Below, in pieces: positions 10,470 to 20,619 of a stretch of DNA of 64,000 bases. Both the position numbers and the translations under genes were made by a program. Source of the stretch: Verrucomicrobiales bacterium. Its GTDB lineage: Bacteria > Verrucomicrobiota > Verrucomicrobiia > Limisphaerales > J093. The notes beneath the pieces were generated by a model. The model searched no databases. It was not told the origin of the DNA and worked only from the letters and a program-made list of their open reading frames with translations. How positions within the stretch are numbered: the first letter of the stretch is position 1; every line of letters begins with the position of its first letter. The stretch is taken from positions 91,574 through 155,573 of the forward strand of contig JABTUJ010000019.1 of the NCBI GenBank assembly GCA_015075445.1. The letters are read 5' to 3'.

Positions 10470-11640
10470 CCGATGAACCGCCCGACCACCTCATCACCAC
10501 CCGCGCGGGATCATCGTCGCCGCCCGCTGCATGGCCTGCTCCTCATACTCGGGCCCCGCCGCTCCCCTCGCGCTCGCCGCCGCCAAGACCCTTTACATCG
10601 GTGCGGGCACCAGCAGCGGGTACCATCAGGCCCGTCGTAGGCCATCAGCGGTTCAGCAAGTGGCGTCTCACCGCCCACGCTAAGGCCGTCCTCTCCCACC
10701 CGCCGCCGGATCTGCCGTCAGCGGCCTCTGAGAACCCCACCGCTTCTTGCATGTGCCTGGGCTGTCACTCGACGCCGCCGACGCCGGTATAGGAACGGGC
10801 CGAGGATTCCACCTCGAGACCCAGGCTGCAGTGCAGGCGTGGTCCGAGCAGCAGTACGCTTCGAGGACATCATGCAGGGACACCAAGGCCGCGCCCGCGG
10901 GCTCAAGATGCCCACCAAGGAGGATTGTCTCCTCTGCCACCGCGCCAAAAGGTTTGACGCCGTCCTGAAGAAGAAGCCGTTTCGATCTCGACGCCGCCTG
11001 GCAGTACATCGCCCACCCCAAACCGACCAGGCCCCGACCGCCAGCTCGACGGAGACGCCGCCTCCCAGCCAGCCGTTCAGTACACCGGCGTGATGGCCCC
11101 TGCACCAATACCACACCGGCCCAGTTCAACTTCAGTTCAGCCAGTAATGCAACACGCCCGGGCACCACGTCCTCTTCCCACGCGCCCTCCAGACACGCTC
11201 ACGGCCAGCGTCACCGGCGGCCCCAAAAGCCGCGCAGTACGCCGCTGCCGCTACGACCGGCCACGGCCTCGAAGCCGCGAGTTCCTGCGGCACGTGCGCG
11301 ACGGCGTCAGTGCCCAATGTCACGGTCCTGGCGACGCGGCTTCTCCCCGGGCCGTCATGCTCGGCGGGCGCGTCCCGCACCAAGGCCTGCTCGAGGGTCA
11401 GCCCAACACCTGCGCGGCCTGCCACGAGGTGCCACGGCAAACCCCGACTACACGCGGCGCTGCGGTGCTTCGCCCATCAACAAGCCTCCGCCCTCCACCG
11501 CCGCCATGAACCAGCCTACAAAGTCCCACCAGAACCTCGCCCTCACACCGACGGCCGCAGGCTGTGGATCGCGCCGCGAAGCTTCCGCCTCCGTCAATGC
11601 GTCGGCACCGCCGCACGCAAACGACTCGAGATCCCCGTCG
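10470..11640 (+). pseudogene. Multihaem cytochrome c, shredded by indels
   Basis: Clean CxxCH haem-attachment codons occur at 10754-10768 (CLGCH), 10926-10940 (CLLCH) and 11411-11425 (CAACH). Damaged sites occur near 11310 (SAQCHGPG) and 11470. Readable stretches include FEDIMQGHQGRARGLKMPTK before the second site, and a basic stretch after it. No single frame is open across it. The family is multihaem c-type cytochromes of the periplasm or cell surface, and the exact subfamily is unknown. It lies between a CRTAC1-like gene and a second cytochrome-type gene, which suggests one redox operon. Confidence 0.55.
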
Positions 11641-11649
11641 GCGCTCACG

Positions 11650-13152
11650 GCCGTAGCGCCGCCCCGAGCGTAACGCTTCGTCTCAACCGGCTCGATGACA
11701 CCGTGTCCGTCGTCGACGTAGCCACCACGCTGTCGCCGCCACTGTCGAGGTCGGCGACGGACACGGCCTGCTCGTCGACCCGGCCGGCCGCCGCCTCTGC
11801 GTCCTCAACACCGCCCTCGACAGCATCTCCGTCGACCTCGCCACCCTGCAGGAGATCAAACGGCTCAGCGCCAGCCGCTCCCCTGGTCCCTGGCCCTCTC
11901 GGCCATCGTCCGCATGCCCTCTCCCGCTTCGTCGGCGACCGCCGGCCCTCCTTTCCGGAAATCACCGTCATCAGCACCGCCGCCTGGGTCTGGACGGATT
12001 CCGGTCACCGCCAACCTGCTTCAGGGCATCGCCTGGCATCCCGTGACGGTCCACTCACGGTCTGCTGCGCACCGGAAACCTCGTCATGACCCGCATCAGC
12101 CACGGTGGACCATCCAGCCAGGCTGGAGTCGTCAGCGCGACGGCACCGTGGACCGTCCTCCTGGACGAAAACCGCCTCTGCTTCCCCGACCCCATCGATG
12201 TGCGTGACCCCGGACGGCGCCATGCCCTCGTGATAACAGCAGCATAGTCGTCGCCGTCGTCGACCTCGACGAGATTGACAACTCCTCGAAGCCACCTCCC
12301 CGCGCAACGCCTGCGTGATCCCCAGCCACGGGCCTCCCTCAGGTACATCGTCCGTCCACATCCCCACAAACCGCCCGCGCAGCGTCGTCTGCTTTCAGCC
12401 GACGGCGCACCCGCCTACGTCGCCAGCCTGCTGGATGATTCGGTCACCGTCACTCGATCCAGGCGCTGAAGCCGTCGCCCGCATCGTATCGGCATCCGGA
12501 ACTCAGCAAACGCCGCCGCGGCAAAAGCTCTTCCACAGCGCCGACATCACCTTCGCCGCCAGTTCTCGGCTGCAGCGGTTGTCATCGGACGGTCATATCG
12601 ACAACATCGTCTGACGCCGAAGACGACGGCATCAGCGTGGGCGATCGACAACCGGACCGCAGGTCGGCGACATAGCTTCACAAGGTGGATCATCAGCCCA
12701 GCCTCAAACGCCAGTGCGGCGCGCCTCGCCGTCTTCATCACCCACATCCAGCGCTTCAGCGCCGAGCAGCTCCGAAGACCTGCACTACTACCCTGTACGG
12801 CATCCCCCGCCCGCCAGCCGCTATCGCAAACTGGGCGAGGACCTCCACCAGGGGCCAGCGCCCGACGAGCCATCTTCGAGCGAACCGTCCAGAACATTGA
12901 CAGCGCCCCATCGGTCAGCAACACTGCGTCACCATCCCCGCTCACCGACGGCGAAAGTCCGCGGCGTAGGCACCAAGTGTACCAGGACGGCAAGTTCGAC
13001 GCCCCATCTCCCACAACATCTGCGATTCCGCCCCCTACTGCACAGCGCCCCACCCTCGAGGAGATCTGGACCGTCTACAGCGTACGACCAGCGCTCACAG
13101 CAGCGCAGCCAAGGATTGGCTGGCGGTGGTCAGGGTCCTCAAGACCCTCTGA
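11650..13152 (+). pseudogene. YVTN beta-propeller fused to dihaem cytochrome c peroxidase-like domain, indel-rich
   Basis: The first half reads LDDTVSVVDVAT, VEVGDGHGLLVDPAGRRLCV, a DSISV repeat and DDSVTV (12440-12455), the repeating signature of YVTN propellers. The second half reads EKLFHSADITFA, CHPDGHIDNIV (broken), IVDNRT, FITRIQRF, ARQRGKAIFERT-like words, and near the end YLHNGIAPTLEEIWTVY decoded across a frameshift (13020-13075). It stops at CTCTGA, 13147-13152. MauG/CcpA-type dihaem proteins share this pattern. The likely function is a secreted electron-transfer or peroxidase protein. The sequence has an indel every few tens of bases. Confidence 0.55.
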
Positions 13153-13390
13153 ACCGAAGGAAGACGATAAAAGTCCGAAGTGCGGTCATCGAGCCGAGGG
13201 CGGTCAAGTGCAGAAATGCGAATGCCAGTTCGAAGGCAGACAGAGGGGTCGAAGGCGATTGTCGAGTCCGAAGGCGATAGGGAAGTCGAAGGGGCAGTGC
13301 CGAAGTCCAGTAGCGGATCGAGGGCGACGCTGAACGCGCTGACCTCAACTTCGACACCGACCTTCGACCCTGCCTTTCACCGTCTTGCCC
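13153..13390. repeat. Degenerate GAAGTCGAAGG-type repeat spacer
   Basis: The spacer is rich in irregular GTCGAAGG and AGTCCGAAG words (for example AAGTCCGAAGTGC, GGGTCGAAGGCGATTG), resembling the heptamer-type arrays elsewhere but eroded. No gene seen. Confidence 0.5.
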
Positions 13391-14470
13391 GTCCAGCTGG
13401 CGTCGGCAGCTCATGCCAGACCGGCCAGACGCAGACCCAGCCGACCCTGCGTCGCACACCGGTGATCCACGACGAAGGACGGCCTGGCAATGACCACGTC
13501 TTCGCGCTGCGCGCCGACCCGGCCCGCGACGGCATGGATCGGCACCGAGGACGGCCTGGCGTATAACCGCCAGGTCACCCGGCATCAGAGTCTGGCAGAA
13601 GGACGGCCCTCCTGGCGGGTTGTCACGGCCATCGAGGTGTGGATCCGAGACCGGGAAATCCGTAGGCCAGGGGCGGTCATGGCCAGTTGGCAGCGTTAGG
13701 TTCGACCGCTACCAGCTCAACAGCGGGCTCGTCAACGACATGGTCTATGCCGTGGCCATCCAGTGCTGACCGCATTCATCTGGGTGCGCCACCACCGCCG
13801 GGGCAGAAGCCGTTACTGCGCACCGACAAAGTGGGATAATAGCCACCAGAACGCAATGCGCCGATGGAGGTCCTGGAACTACAATGTCAGTTACCAATGA
13901 CCAGAAGTTCGCCTGGCCGTCTGGGGCGAGTTCTCAATTCATTTGCCGGCAAAGGGGCGATTCTATCGACCCGGACGGGAATGGAATTGACCTCTATCGC
14001 GATGATGGTGTGCCTCCGTCATGCCACCGGCGCCAGCTACGTGGACCAGGTCTCTAGGTGTCCTCTACTTCGGTGGCCCGCCGACGGCCGTCACTAACGC
14101 AGCTACTTCGACCATGACTGCGGAGGGCGCGAGCAGCAACGCCTCAAGGCCCGCAGCGGTCAGGAAGCTGGATTCTCCGCTCCGACAAGACACCGGGCGC
14201 CTGCGCGGATGCCAGGACCTGCACCTGGGTCACCTGCATCTGACGGGAAGAACCACGCGACCGCCCGCATCATGCGGGAAGACAAACTCATCAAGACATG
14301 GACTGGCACAACGCATGTCTTCCAGATCTGTGTCGGGTTCGATGGCAACGATCTGGGCCGGCACCTCCAAGGCGTCGGCCGGGGCATCGGCACCGGCTAC
14401 CCATGCCGGCCGAGACCTCCTGGCCCAACAGGCCCCCCGCCGCGCCCGGTCCCTCCTCAACCCGTGCTTC
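13390..14470 (+). pseudogene. Two-component-type sensor beta-propeller (Reg_prop-like), indel-rich
   Basis: Frames decode to WIGTEDGLAYNR (13535-13570), VVTAIEV near 13620, QLNSGLVNDMVYAVAI (13705-13760), KNHATARIMREDKLIKTWTG (14250-14310) and GFDGNDL followed by AGTSKGVGRG (14338-14390). The G-T-x-x-G-L and DGxLWVGT-like repeats are those of Reg_prop propellers, usually sensor ectodomains. No kinase or receiver domain was recognised here, so it may be a free secreted propeller. Ends are approximate. It precedes two LivK-like binding proteins on the same strand. Confidence 0.45.
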
Positions 14471-14640
14471 GCGCCCTTTGCTCTTGCCCTTCGCCTTCGC
14501 GCCCCGACTGACGCTGACCTTCGACCTTTGACCTTCGCCCTTCGCCCTTCGACCTTTGACGCTGACCTTCGCCCTTTGACCTTCGACCTTCGCCCGCGCC
14601 GCCCGACCTTCGCGCTGACCTTCGACGTAAGGAACCCCTC
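14470..14640. repeat. CTTCGACCTTTGACC-type heptamer array
   Basis: Irregular head-to-tail CCTTCGACCTTTGA and CCTTCGCC units, about 14510-14625. They follow the sensor propeller and precede a LivK-like gene. No gene seen. Confidence 0.8.
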
Positions 14641-15990
14641 ACCGCACACTATCGCGCTGCGCTGCTGTCTGGCGCTTCCTCTGCGTCTTCGCGTTCCTCC
14701 CCTGCCGGCTCCCGGGTGCTGCAGCGGCCACGGACACCCCAGCGCAGGGGCTCACGCGACGAGATATCCACATCGCTCATCCTCGAGCGCATCCACGCGG
14801 TCGGGCGCACGGTACCCAACCTCCCCTCAAGACCAACCAGAACTACAGCACTCCTCAGCCGACGTCCAGGCCCATTCAGGGGCCGTCAAGCCGTACAAGG
14901 AACACTTCCTCGTCGTTGCGATGCGGGCAGGACGCGCCATCCAGGTTGGGCACGACTCCACGGCAGATCAGTTTCCTCGGGGCACGTCAATGCAGACGAT
15001 CTCCGGCTCTTCACGGGAAACAAAGTCCACAGCCAGAAGCGCTGGGCGTAACCATGCTGCGCGCCTGCCGGACCAGCCATCAAGCAGGCCAATGCCGGTG
15101 ACTATCTCCGCGCAAGATCCCGTTCGGTGCGTGCGAAACGCCAGCGCTCTCTGGGGCGCCGCAGGCAGCGAGGTTGTTCACCTCGCCTACAGGACAATGT
15201 CTGGGCCATCATCGGCATCGACGGCGCCAGCACCCATCGCCATCCACGTCGCCCTCAGATCGGATCATGGATGACTCCCCGGCGACCTCGACCCCACGTA
15301 CATCAGTTCCAGCATCCCTAAGGTCATGCGCTGCATCGGCGATGACCGCCAGCAGAAGATTCATCCTGCTCGATTACCTCTTGCGGAAGATGAACTACCA
15401 GCGCGTGGCCATCCTCCGTTCGAGCAATCGCTACGGCCGCTTCGATTGCGCGGATCCGCGGTGGTGCCCGCCGCCTCAACCGCCCGTCGTCATCGAGATG
15501 GCCCACGCTTTCAGCGCCACTGTTCACCCTCCGACAGACCGGATCAGGGCCTACCAACTGACGCCATCGTCTGTTGGGGCAATGGCGACGACACCGCCCG
15601 CGCCCTCAACGCCATGCGCCGCGGTTGGGCAGCCGTTCCACACCGACCGCGCCGTCACCGATGGGTTATTCAACTGTGGCCCGAACGCCGAGGGGTCTGG
15701 TGGCACCTACCCGTGATCGGATCAGGACCCCGTGGACGCGTTCAAGCGGCCGAGGACGCTGGGGGGCCGAGCGGGACGCCGCCCATGCCGACAGCGGGCG
15801 CGCTCCTGGGCCATCCGGACGGCCGGCCTCAGCCGCGCCAAGATCCGCGATGTCCTCGCCTATCGCTGATCAGCACCGGGCGTGACCGGCGACATCCCGC
15901 TCAGCGCCGCCCTGAACTGATGGCGGCGGTCTTCCTCACCCTTTGACGGGCCGCTGGCACTACTATTCGCGTGAAGAACTCGAGATCCCG
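14640..15990 (+). pseudogene. LivK-like ABC-type substrate-binding protein 1, indel-rich
   Basis: Frames near 15130-15300 decode to ALWGAAGSEVVHLAYRDNVW, AIIG-IDGASTH and AIHVALRSD. They continue with VMRCIGDDRQQ, LDYLLRKMNYQRVAILRSSN (15355-15430), RIRA-QP-AIVCWGNGDD (15530-15590), TDRAVTDG and a tail with SRAKIRDVLAYR (15830-15870). This is the order of a periplasmic branched-chain amino acid-type binding fold. About 14660-14720 may encode a signal peptide. No permease or ATPase gene is next to it. That suggests a ligand-binding protein working with another partner. The frame is broken at many places. Confidence 0.5.
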
Positions 15991-16324
15991 CGCAACTGAT
16001 ATCATCGATCAGATGCGCGTCGGGCATAGCAAGCCCGTCGCCAGGCCCCGTTGAACCGTCGGTACCAGGGGTTCTTGCTGGGACCGCGTGCGCCGCGGCT
16101 CACCTCCCCAGTCGCTCCGCCCGCGCAGGCACCTGGCAGTTCCCCTTCCTGCGGCTCGACGCGGAGCTCGGTTATCACAGCGTATCGGGACTTCACCAAT
16201 GACGGCACTCACCATCGGCTGGTTCGGCCCGGCAGACATCGCTGACCACTCCACGGCGATCTCTGGTTCACCGCCAACCTCGCCGTCGCGAGGGCTCAAT
16301 ACGCCGTCGGTGTGCTTCGAAGGA

Positions 16325-16668
16325 CCAACGACCAACGTTCAACCTCCAACGTTCAACGTTCAACGTTCAACGTGCAGAGACCAGGACCGGAATAAGGACC
16401 AAGACCAGCGTGGACCTCGAACCGCCCCTCGCCTTCGCCCTTCGAACTGGACTTCCTTGTAGCGCTGAACTTCGCCTTCGCCCTTCGAACTGCGCCTTCG
16501 CGCCCCCGGACTTCGACTCTCGCCCTTCGGACTTCGACTCGCGCGAACTTCGACTCTCGCCCTTCGAACTTCGACTCTCGCCCTTCGAACTTCGACTCTC
16601 GCCCTTCGAACTTCGACTCTCGCCCTTCGAACTTCGCCCTTCGAACTTCGCCCTTCGCCCTTCCCCTT
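16325..16668. repeat. Heptamer/21-bp repeat array inside a LivK-like gene
   Basis: It starts with AACGTTC heptamers (16336-16372), then shifts to CCTTCGAAC words and four to five 21-bp CGAACTTCGACTCTCGCCCTT units (about 16546-16640). Since 21 is divisible by three, the last section keeps one frame. Confidence 0.85.
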
Positions 16669-17593
16669 CAGCTCGTCCCGCGCTGGGCGGCCGATCCCTG
16701 GGGCACGGGCGTCTCCCAGCTCACGCGAATGGTCTACGAAGAGCAACCACTGGCGCTGCTCGGTTCGGTCGACTCTGCCTCGACTCACCTCGCCGAGCAG
16801 GTCGTGGCCAAGGCCAACCTCCCGCTGGTCAGTCCCGTGGCCACGGACCGGACGGCCACGTTGGCCGGGGTGCCGTGGATCTTCGCCTGTGCACCGAGCG
16901 ACGACGCGATTGCGGACGCCTTGGTGGAAGCTGTGCGGACGGAGCGGCGCGAATCTCCCGGCCGATGCGCCCTCGTGCACGCCACAGACCACGCGTCGCG
17001 CATGACCGCCAGCGCCATCCGCCGGGCGTTTTCTCGAAGCGGTTGGTTGCCCGATTACCAGTTCCAGGTCCCGCCCGGCGCCCGGGACCTGACCCGACCT
17101 CTGGCGGCCCTGCTCGAAGCCGGTCCCGCGGTGGTGATCGTGATTGCCGGAGCCGAGGACGCTGCTCGTTGGGTGACGGCGGTGCAGATCGCCCTTCCCG
17201 AGGCCCGCCTGTATGGAGGTCCGGAGGCGGGGCGACATCGCTTCCGGGAACTGGCGGGGGCGGCGGGAGAGACCGTGCGTCTTCCGGAGCTGGTGCGACC
17301 GGATCCCGACGATCCCGCGTGGGTGCGGTTCCGGGATGAGTTCGTGGCCGCGCGGGGTCATCCGCCCGACCACGCGGCGGTGTTGACCTACGACGCCACA
17401 CGGCTGCTGATCGAGGCCATCCGCCGGGCGGGTCCCAACCGGGCGCGCATTCGAGAATGCCTGATCCAGCTTTCGCCGTGGCGGGGTTTGGGCGGTGAAA
17501 TCTGCTTCGACCGCACCGGCCAGAACACCCGCGCCGGACTGCGGTGGGTCACCGCCGCGGAGCAGCGACGCGCGGCGGCGCCAAGGCGCCGAC

Positions 17594-17697
17594 GAAAAGC
17601 GGCGCTGAACCGCTCGCACTCCAAACGCTCCGCGACTCCCGAAGCGCTGGACCTGCGCGCAGCGTTTGGAGTGCGCCGACTTCCAGCGGCGCTTTTT
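17594..17697. repeat. Large palindromic repeat, family C, copy 1
   Basis: AAAAGCGGCGCTG at the left pairs with CAGCGGCGCTTTT at the right. Inside these, CTCCAAACGCT pairs with AGCGTTTGGAG. It lies at the 3' end of the second LivK-like gene and is read through by it. A related half-copy stands beside the insertion sequence at 46007-46042. Confidence 0.85.
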
Positions 17698-17738
17698 GTC
17701 AGCCCAGCCTCCCACAGCTTCCCGGAACCTTTCCGTCC

Positions 17739-19517
17739 ATGAAAACCTCAACCCTGTTGCATCCCCTCTTGCTCACCGCCTGCGGACTTGCGCTTGTGTT
17801 CAAGGCCGCCGCCGAACCGCAGGTCACCTTCCTCCCGGCCGCTGAGCAGGTCGGCTGTTATGACTTCCTCGAAGTGACCTTGCGGGTGGCAGGCTCCACC
17901 GCCGCGAATCCGTTCACGGACGTCGCGGTCACCGGGACCTTCACGCCGCCGGGCGCTGCCGCGCTGGCCGTGGATGGGTTCTGCGATTCGCCCGACGGCA
18001 GCGTGCACCGCATCCGGTTCATGCCCGCCCAACCCGGGCTGCATCCGTACCGGATCAGCTATCGGGAGGGCGCCTTCGAACGTACCTACGCGGGGACCTT
18101 CGAGGCCGTGGACTCCAAACGCAAAGGGGTGCTGCGCGTGGATCCCGAGCATCCCTGGCACTTCCGGTGGGACGGCTCGAAGGAGCGGTTTTTCTGGAAC
18201 GGCACCACCGCCTACTGGCTCGCCGGCTGGGACGATACCACGATCCGTCAAAGCCTCGATCGCCTGGACCACCTGAAAGTCACCCGCGTCCGGGCAGCCT
18301 TGAGTGGCCGGGTCCGCGACGGCCGGGCGTGGTTCGAGAACGTCTTTCCCGCGGACAAGTTCTCGTTCCTGCTCAACCCCTGGGTGGCCCGAGACCCGGC
18401 CAGCGTCGAGGAACCCGGCTTCGACGTCACCCGCTTCAACGTCGCCTACTGGCAGAAGTTCGAGCGCCTCCTGCGGCATGCCTGGACCAAGGACATGGTG
18501 ATCTCCGTCATCTTCTACGTGGACGGCAGCCGGCCGGGCGCGGACCCCTTCGGCAAGAGCGGCATGGGCGGACCGGACGAGCAACGTTACTACCGCTATG
18601 CCATGGCCCGCCTGGCCCCGTTCGCCAACGTCATGTGGGATCTCGCCAACGAGTACCGCCACTTCCGCACCGATGCCTGGGCCGAACAGATGGGCGCATT
18701 CGTCAAGGCGTGCGATCCTTACGACCACCTCACCTCCACCCACGGCCACGGCGACTTTCGCTTTCGCACTTCGGGCTGGGCCGACTTCGCCATGTACCAG
18801 AGCTGGGACGAGCATGGCGGCTACGAGTTCATGCTCCGGAACCGGCGTGAACAGGAGAAGACCGGCCGGATCATCCCCCAGGTGAACGAGGAGTATGGCT
18901 ACGAAGACCATTATCCCCAGGGCTGGGGCGAGAACCGCACCGCCCCGGCCCGCTCGGCCGAGACCCGCACTCGCCTCGCCTGGGAGATCGCCCTCGCCGG
19001 CGGTTACCAGACCAGCGGCGAACGCGCCGATCGCGGCACCGGTTGGGGACCCGATACCGGCGGTGGCTGGATCAACGGCCGCGGCGACGACACCATGACC
19101 CTGTTCGAGCAACAGGCCCCGCTGTTCGACTTCTTCACCTCGATCACCTGGTGGACCCTCGCACCCGCCCCGGACCTGGTGACGTCCTTCCAACCCGCCA
19201 CCCCACCCGCCGCGAAAGCTGCCGCCGCGAACCCTGCTTCCGCCCACCCGCGGCCGCGCGCCCTGGCCATGCGCAACCCCGATGGCGACCTCGCGGTGGT
19301 CTACCTCGCCGGCGGCGGGACCGTCGCGCTCAAGGCCGACGGGCTCAAGGACGGGCTGCGCCCCCTCTGGTTCAGTCCGCGTGACGGCGGCATCCGCGTC
19401 GCCCGAGCGCTGCGAACCAAGGTCTATCGCAGTCCGGACGCCAGCGATTGGATCCTGCTCTTCCGCACTCCCTGCAACTGTTCCTTCCGCGAGTACGACG
19501 AGGAGGTGGAACGTTGA
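17739..19517 (+). CDS. DUF5060/apiosidase-like (GH140-type) glycoside hydrolase
   Basis: 592 residues from ATG 17739, chosen because it opens a good signal peptide (MKTSTLLHPLLLTACGLALV). Residues about 25-125 form a DUF5060-like beta-sandwich (GSVHRIRFMPAQPGLHPYRI). A TIM-barrel of the DUF4038/apiosidase type follows: FWNGTTAYWLAGWDD, MWDLANEY with a likely acid/base Glu, and QVNEEYGYED with a second Glu. The barrel is followed by a short beta domain near the end. Such proteins act on plant or algal polysaccharides in the periplasm or outside the cell. The exact bond cleaved is not known from sequence. The gene lies 60 bp before a nitrilase on the same strand. Confidence 0.75.
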   Translation: MKTSTLLHPLLLTACGLALVFKAAAEPQVTFLPAAEQVGCYDFLEVTLRVAGSTAANPFTDVAVTGTFTPPGAAALAVDGFCDSPDGSVHRIRFMPAQPGLHPYRISYREGAFERTYAGTFEAVDSKRKGVLRVDPEHPWHFRWDGSKERFFWNGTTAYWLAGWDDTTIRQSLDRLDHLKVTRVRAALSGRVRDGRAWFENVFPADKFSFLLNPWVARDPASVEEPGFDVTRFNVAYWQKFERLLRHAWTKDMVISVIFYVDGSRPGADPFGKSGMGGPDEQRYYRYAMARLAPFANVMWDLANEYRHFRTDAWAEQMGAFVKACDPYDHLTSTHGHGDFRFRTSGWADFAMYQSWDEHGGYEFMLRNRREQEKTGRIIPQVNEEYGYEDHYPQGWGENRTAPARSAETRTRLAWEIALAGGYQTSGERADRGTGWGPDTGGGWINGRGDDTMTLFEQQAPLFDFFTSITWWTLAPAPDLVTSFQPATPPAAKAAAANPASAHPRPRALAMRNPDGDLAVVYLAGGGTVALKADGLKDGLRPLWFSPRDGGIRVARALRTKVYRSPDASDWILLFRTPCNCSFREYDEEVER

Positions 19518-19576
19518 AGCGTCCGTCCGCCTCGCCCGCTTGACGCCAGGCCATTTGCCGACATCCATTCCCCGCG

Positions 19577-20506
19577 ATGGATCGCTATTACGCCGCCGCC
19601 TGCCAGGTGGACTTGCCCAACCCGACGGATCGCGCCGGGATCGCCGCGCATACCGGCCGGATGCTGGAGATGATCGACCATGCCGTCGGCGGGTATGAAC
19701 CGTTCCACGACGTCCGCCTCGTCGTGTTCCCCGAGTTCGCGCACGCCGCCCCGATTTATCCGACCGCCGCCGAACTGCTCGACAAGCTGGCCTTGCCCAT
19801 CCCGAACGAGCACACGGACCGGTACGTCGCCAAGGCCCGACAGCTCGGTGTGTACATCCAGACCGGCACCTTCCTTGAGAGCGACCCGCGCTGGCCCGGT
19901 CACGTCTTCAACACCACCTGCCTGATCGGGCCGAAGGGCGTTCTGTCCCGGTACCGCAAGGTGCATCCCTGGCTGCCCTGGGAAATCCACACCAGCCCCC
20001 ACGACCTGCCGGGTTACACCGACCCGTTGTTTCCGGTGGTAGACACCCCGTTGGGCCGTTTGGGTGTGGCCATCTGCTACGACTGGCTGTTCCCCGAGGC
20101 GATCCGGCAACTGGCGCTGCAAGGCGCCGAGGTCCTGATCCGGGTGTCCGCTTACATGGACCCGTGGGGAACCGCGGCGCCGCTCGATTGGTGGACGCTC
20201 ATCAACCGCACCCGCGCCCTCGAGAACATGGCGTTTGTCGTCGCCGCCAACCAGGGCGCCCGGCTGCGTCACTATCCCCCGTTCAGTTGGCCGGGCGGCA
20301 GCATGCTCGTGGACTTTGACGGTCGGATCCTGGCCCAGGCCGAGTCCGGAGGTGGCGAGCGGATCGTCGTCGGGCCGATCGATCTGGCGGGCCTGCGGGC
20401 CGAACGAACCCGTCGTCGTGGCCACGCCTTGCTGGCGCATCGGCGTCCCGAAGCCTATCCGTTGGGGGCGGCCCCCGTACGACCAAACGAACCACCCCAA
20501 TCCTGA
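19577..20506 (+). CDS. Carbon-nitrogen hydrolase (nitrilase superfamily)
   Basis: 309 residues. The Glu-Lys-Cys triad is present: VFPEF (E53), YRKVHP (K128) and ICYDW (C167). Nitrilase-superfamily enzymes hydrolyse nitriles, amides or carbamoyl groups. The residues around the cysteine (GVAICYDWLFPE) suit an amidase better than a true nitrilase, but the substrate is unknown. No signal peptide is visible, so it is probably cytoplasmic. It follows the GH140-like gene closely. The next frame begins at its stop codon, but that gene's true start is probably 114 bp further on. Confidence 0.85.
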   Translation: MDRYYAAACQVDLPNPTDRAGIAAHTGRMLEMIDHAVGGYEPFHDVRLVVFPEFAHAAPIYPTAAELLDKLALPIPNEHTDRYVAKARQLGVYIQTGTFLESDPRWPGHVFNTTCLIGPKGVLSRYRKVHPWLPWEIHTSPHDLPGYTDPLFPVVDTPLGRLGVAICYDWLFPEAIRQLALQGAEVLIRVSAYMDPWGTAAPLDWWTLINRTRALENMAFVVAANQGARLRHYPPFSWPGGSMLVDFDGRILAQAESGGGERIVVGPIDLAGLRAERTRRRGHALLAHRRPEAYPLGAAPVRPNEPPQS

Positions 20507-20529
20507 TGCGAGACCTGTGCTATCCCAGC

Positions 20530-20612
20530 AACGTAGGAGTCGAGGTGACGAGACTCACACCTCCCCCCAGCCCCCTCTCCCAGTCAGAGCCTCCTCACGT
20601 CGGCTCCCACGG
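20530..20612. repeat. Dispersed repeat, family B, between nitrilase and TPR gene
   Basis: GTAGGAGTCGAGGTGACGAG and, 60 bp on, GAGCCTCCTCACGTCGGCTC form an imperfect inverted pair. A very similar arrangement lies at 35990-36052. Related single words occur near 5840, 42870 and at the window end. Confidence 0.75.
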
Positions 20613-20619
20613 GGGAGGG

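Larger units (their letters stand above)
16190..17742 (+). pseudogene. LivK-like substrate-binding protein 2, split by a repeat array
   Basis: An N-terminal piece reads TIGWFGPADIAD then, one frame over, PLHGDLWFTANLAVARAQ (16210-16310). Coding resumes at LQLVPRWAADPWGTGVSQLT (16668 on) and runs intact to 17742: EQPLALLGSVDSASTHLAEQ, PLVSPVATDRTATLAG and VPWIFACAPSDD. Between them lies a 350-bp array of AACGTTC and 21-bp CGAACTTCGACTCTCGCCCTT units. The 3' end reads through another palindromic repeat, giving an arginine-rich tail with no family match. The closest open frame starts at ATG 16729. Family: periplasmic branched-chain amino acid-type binding proteins. The clean 3' part marks the right edge of the indel-rich block. 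Confidence 0.6.

Noticed and set aside
16360..17751. Minus-strand frame with a repeated RRARVEV peptide
   Set aside because: The repeat peptide is translation of the 21-bp array, and the rest is antisense to a LivK-like gene.
17748..19568. Long minus-strand frame opposite the DUF5060 enzyme
   Set aside because: Shadow of the sense gene; no recognisable motif and biased composition.
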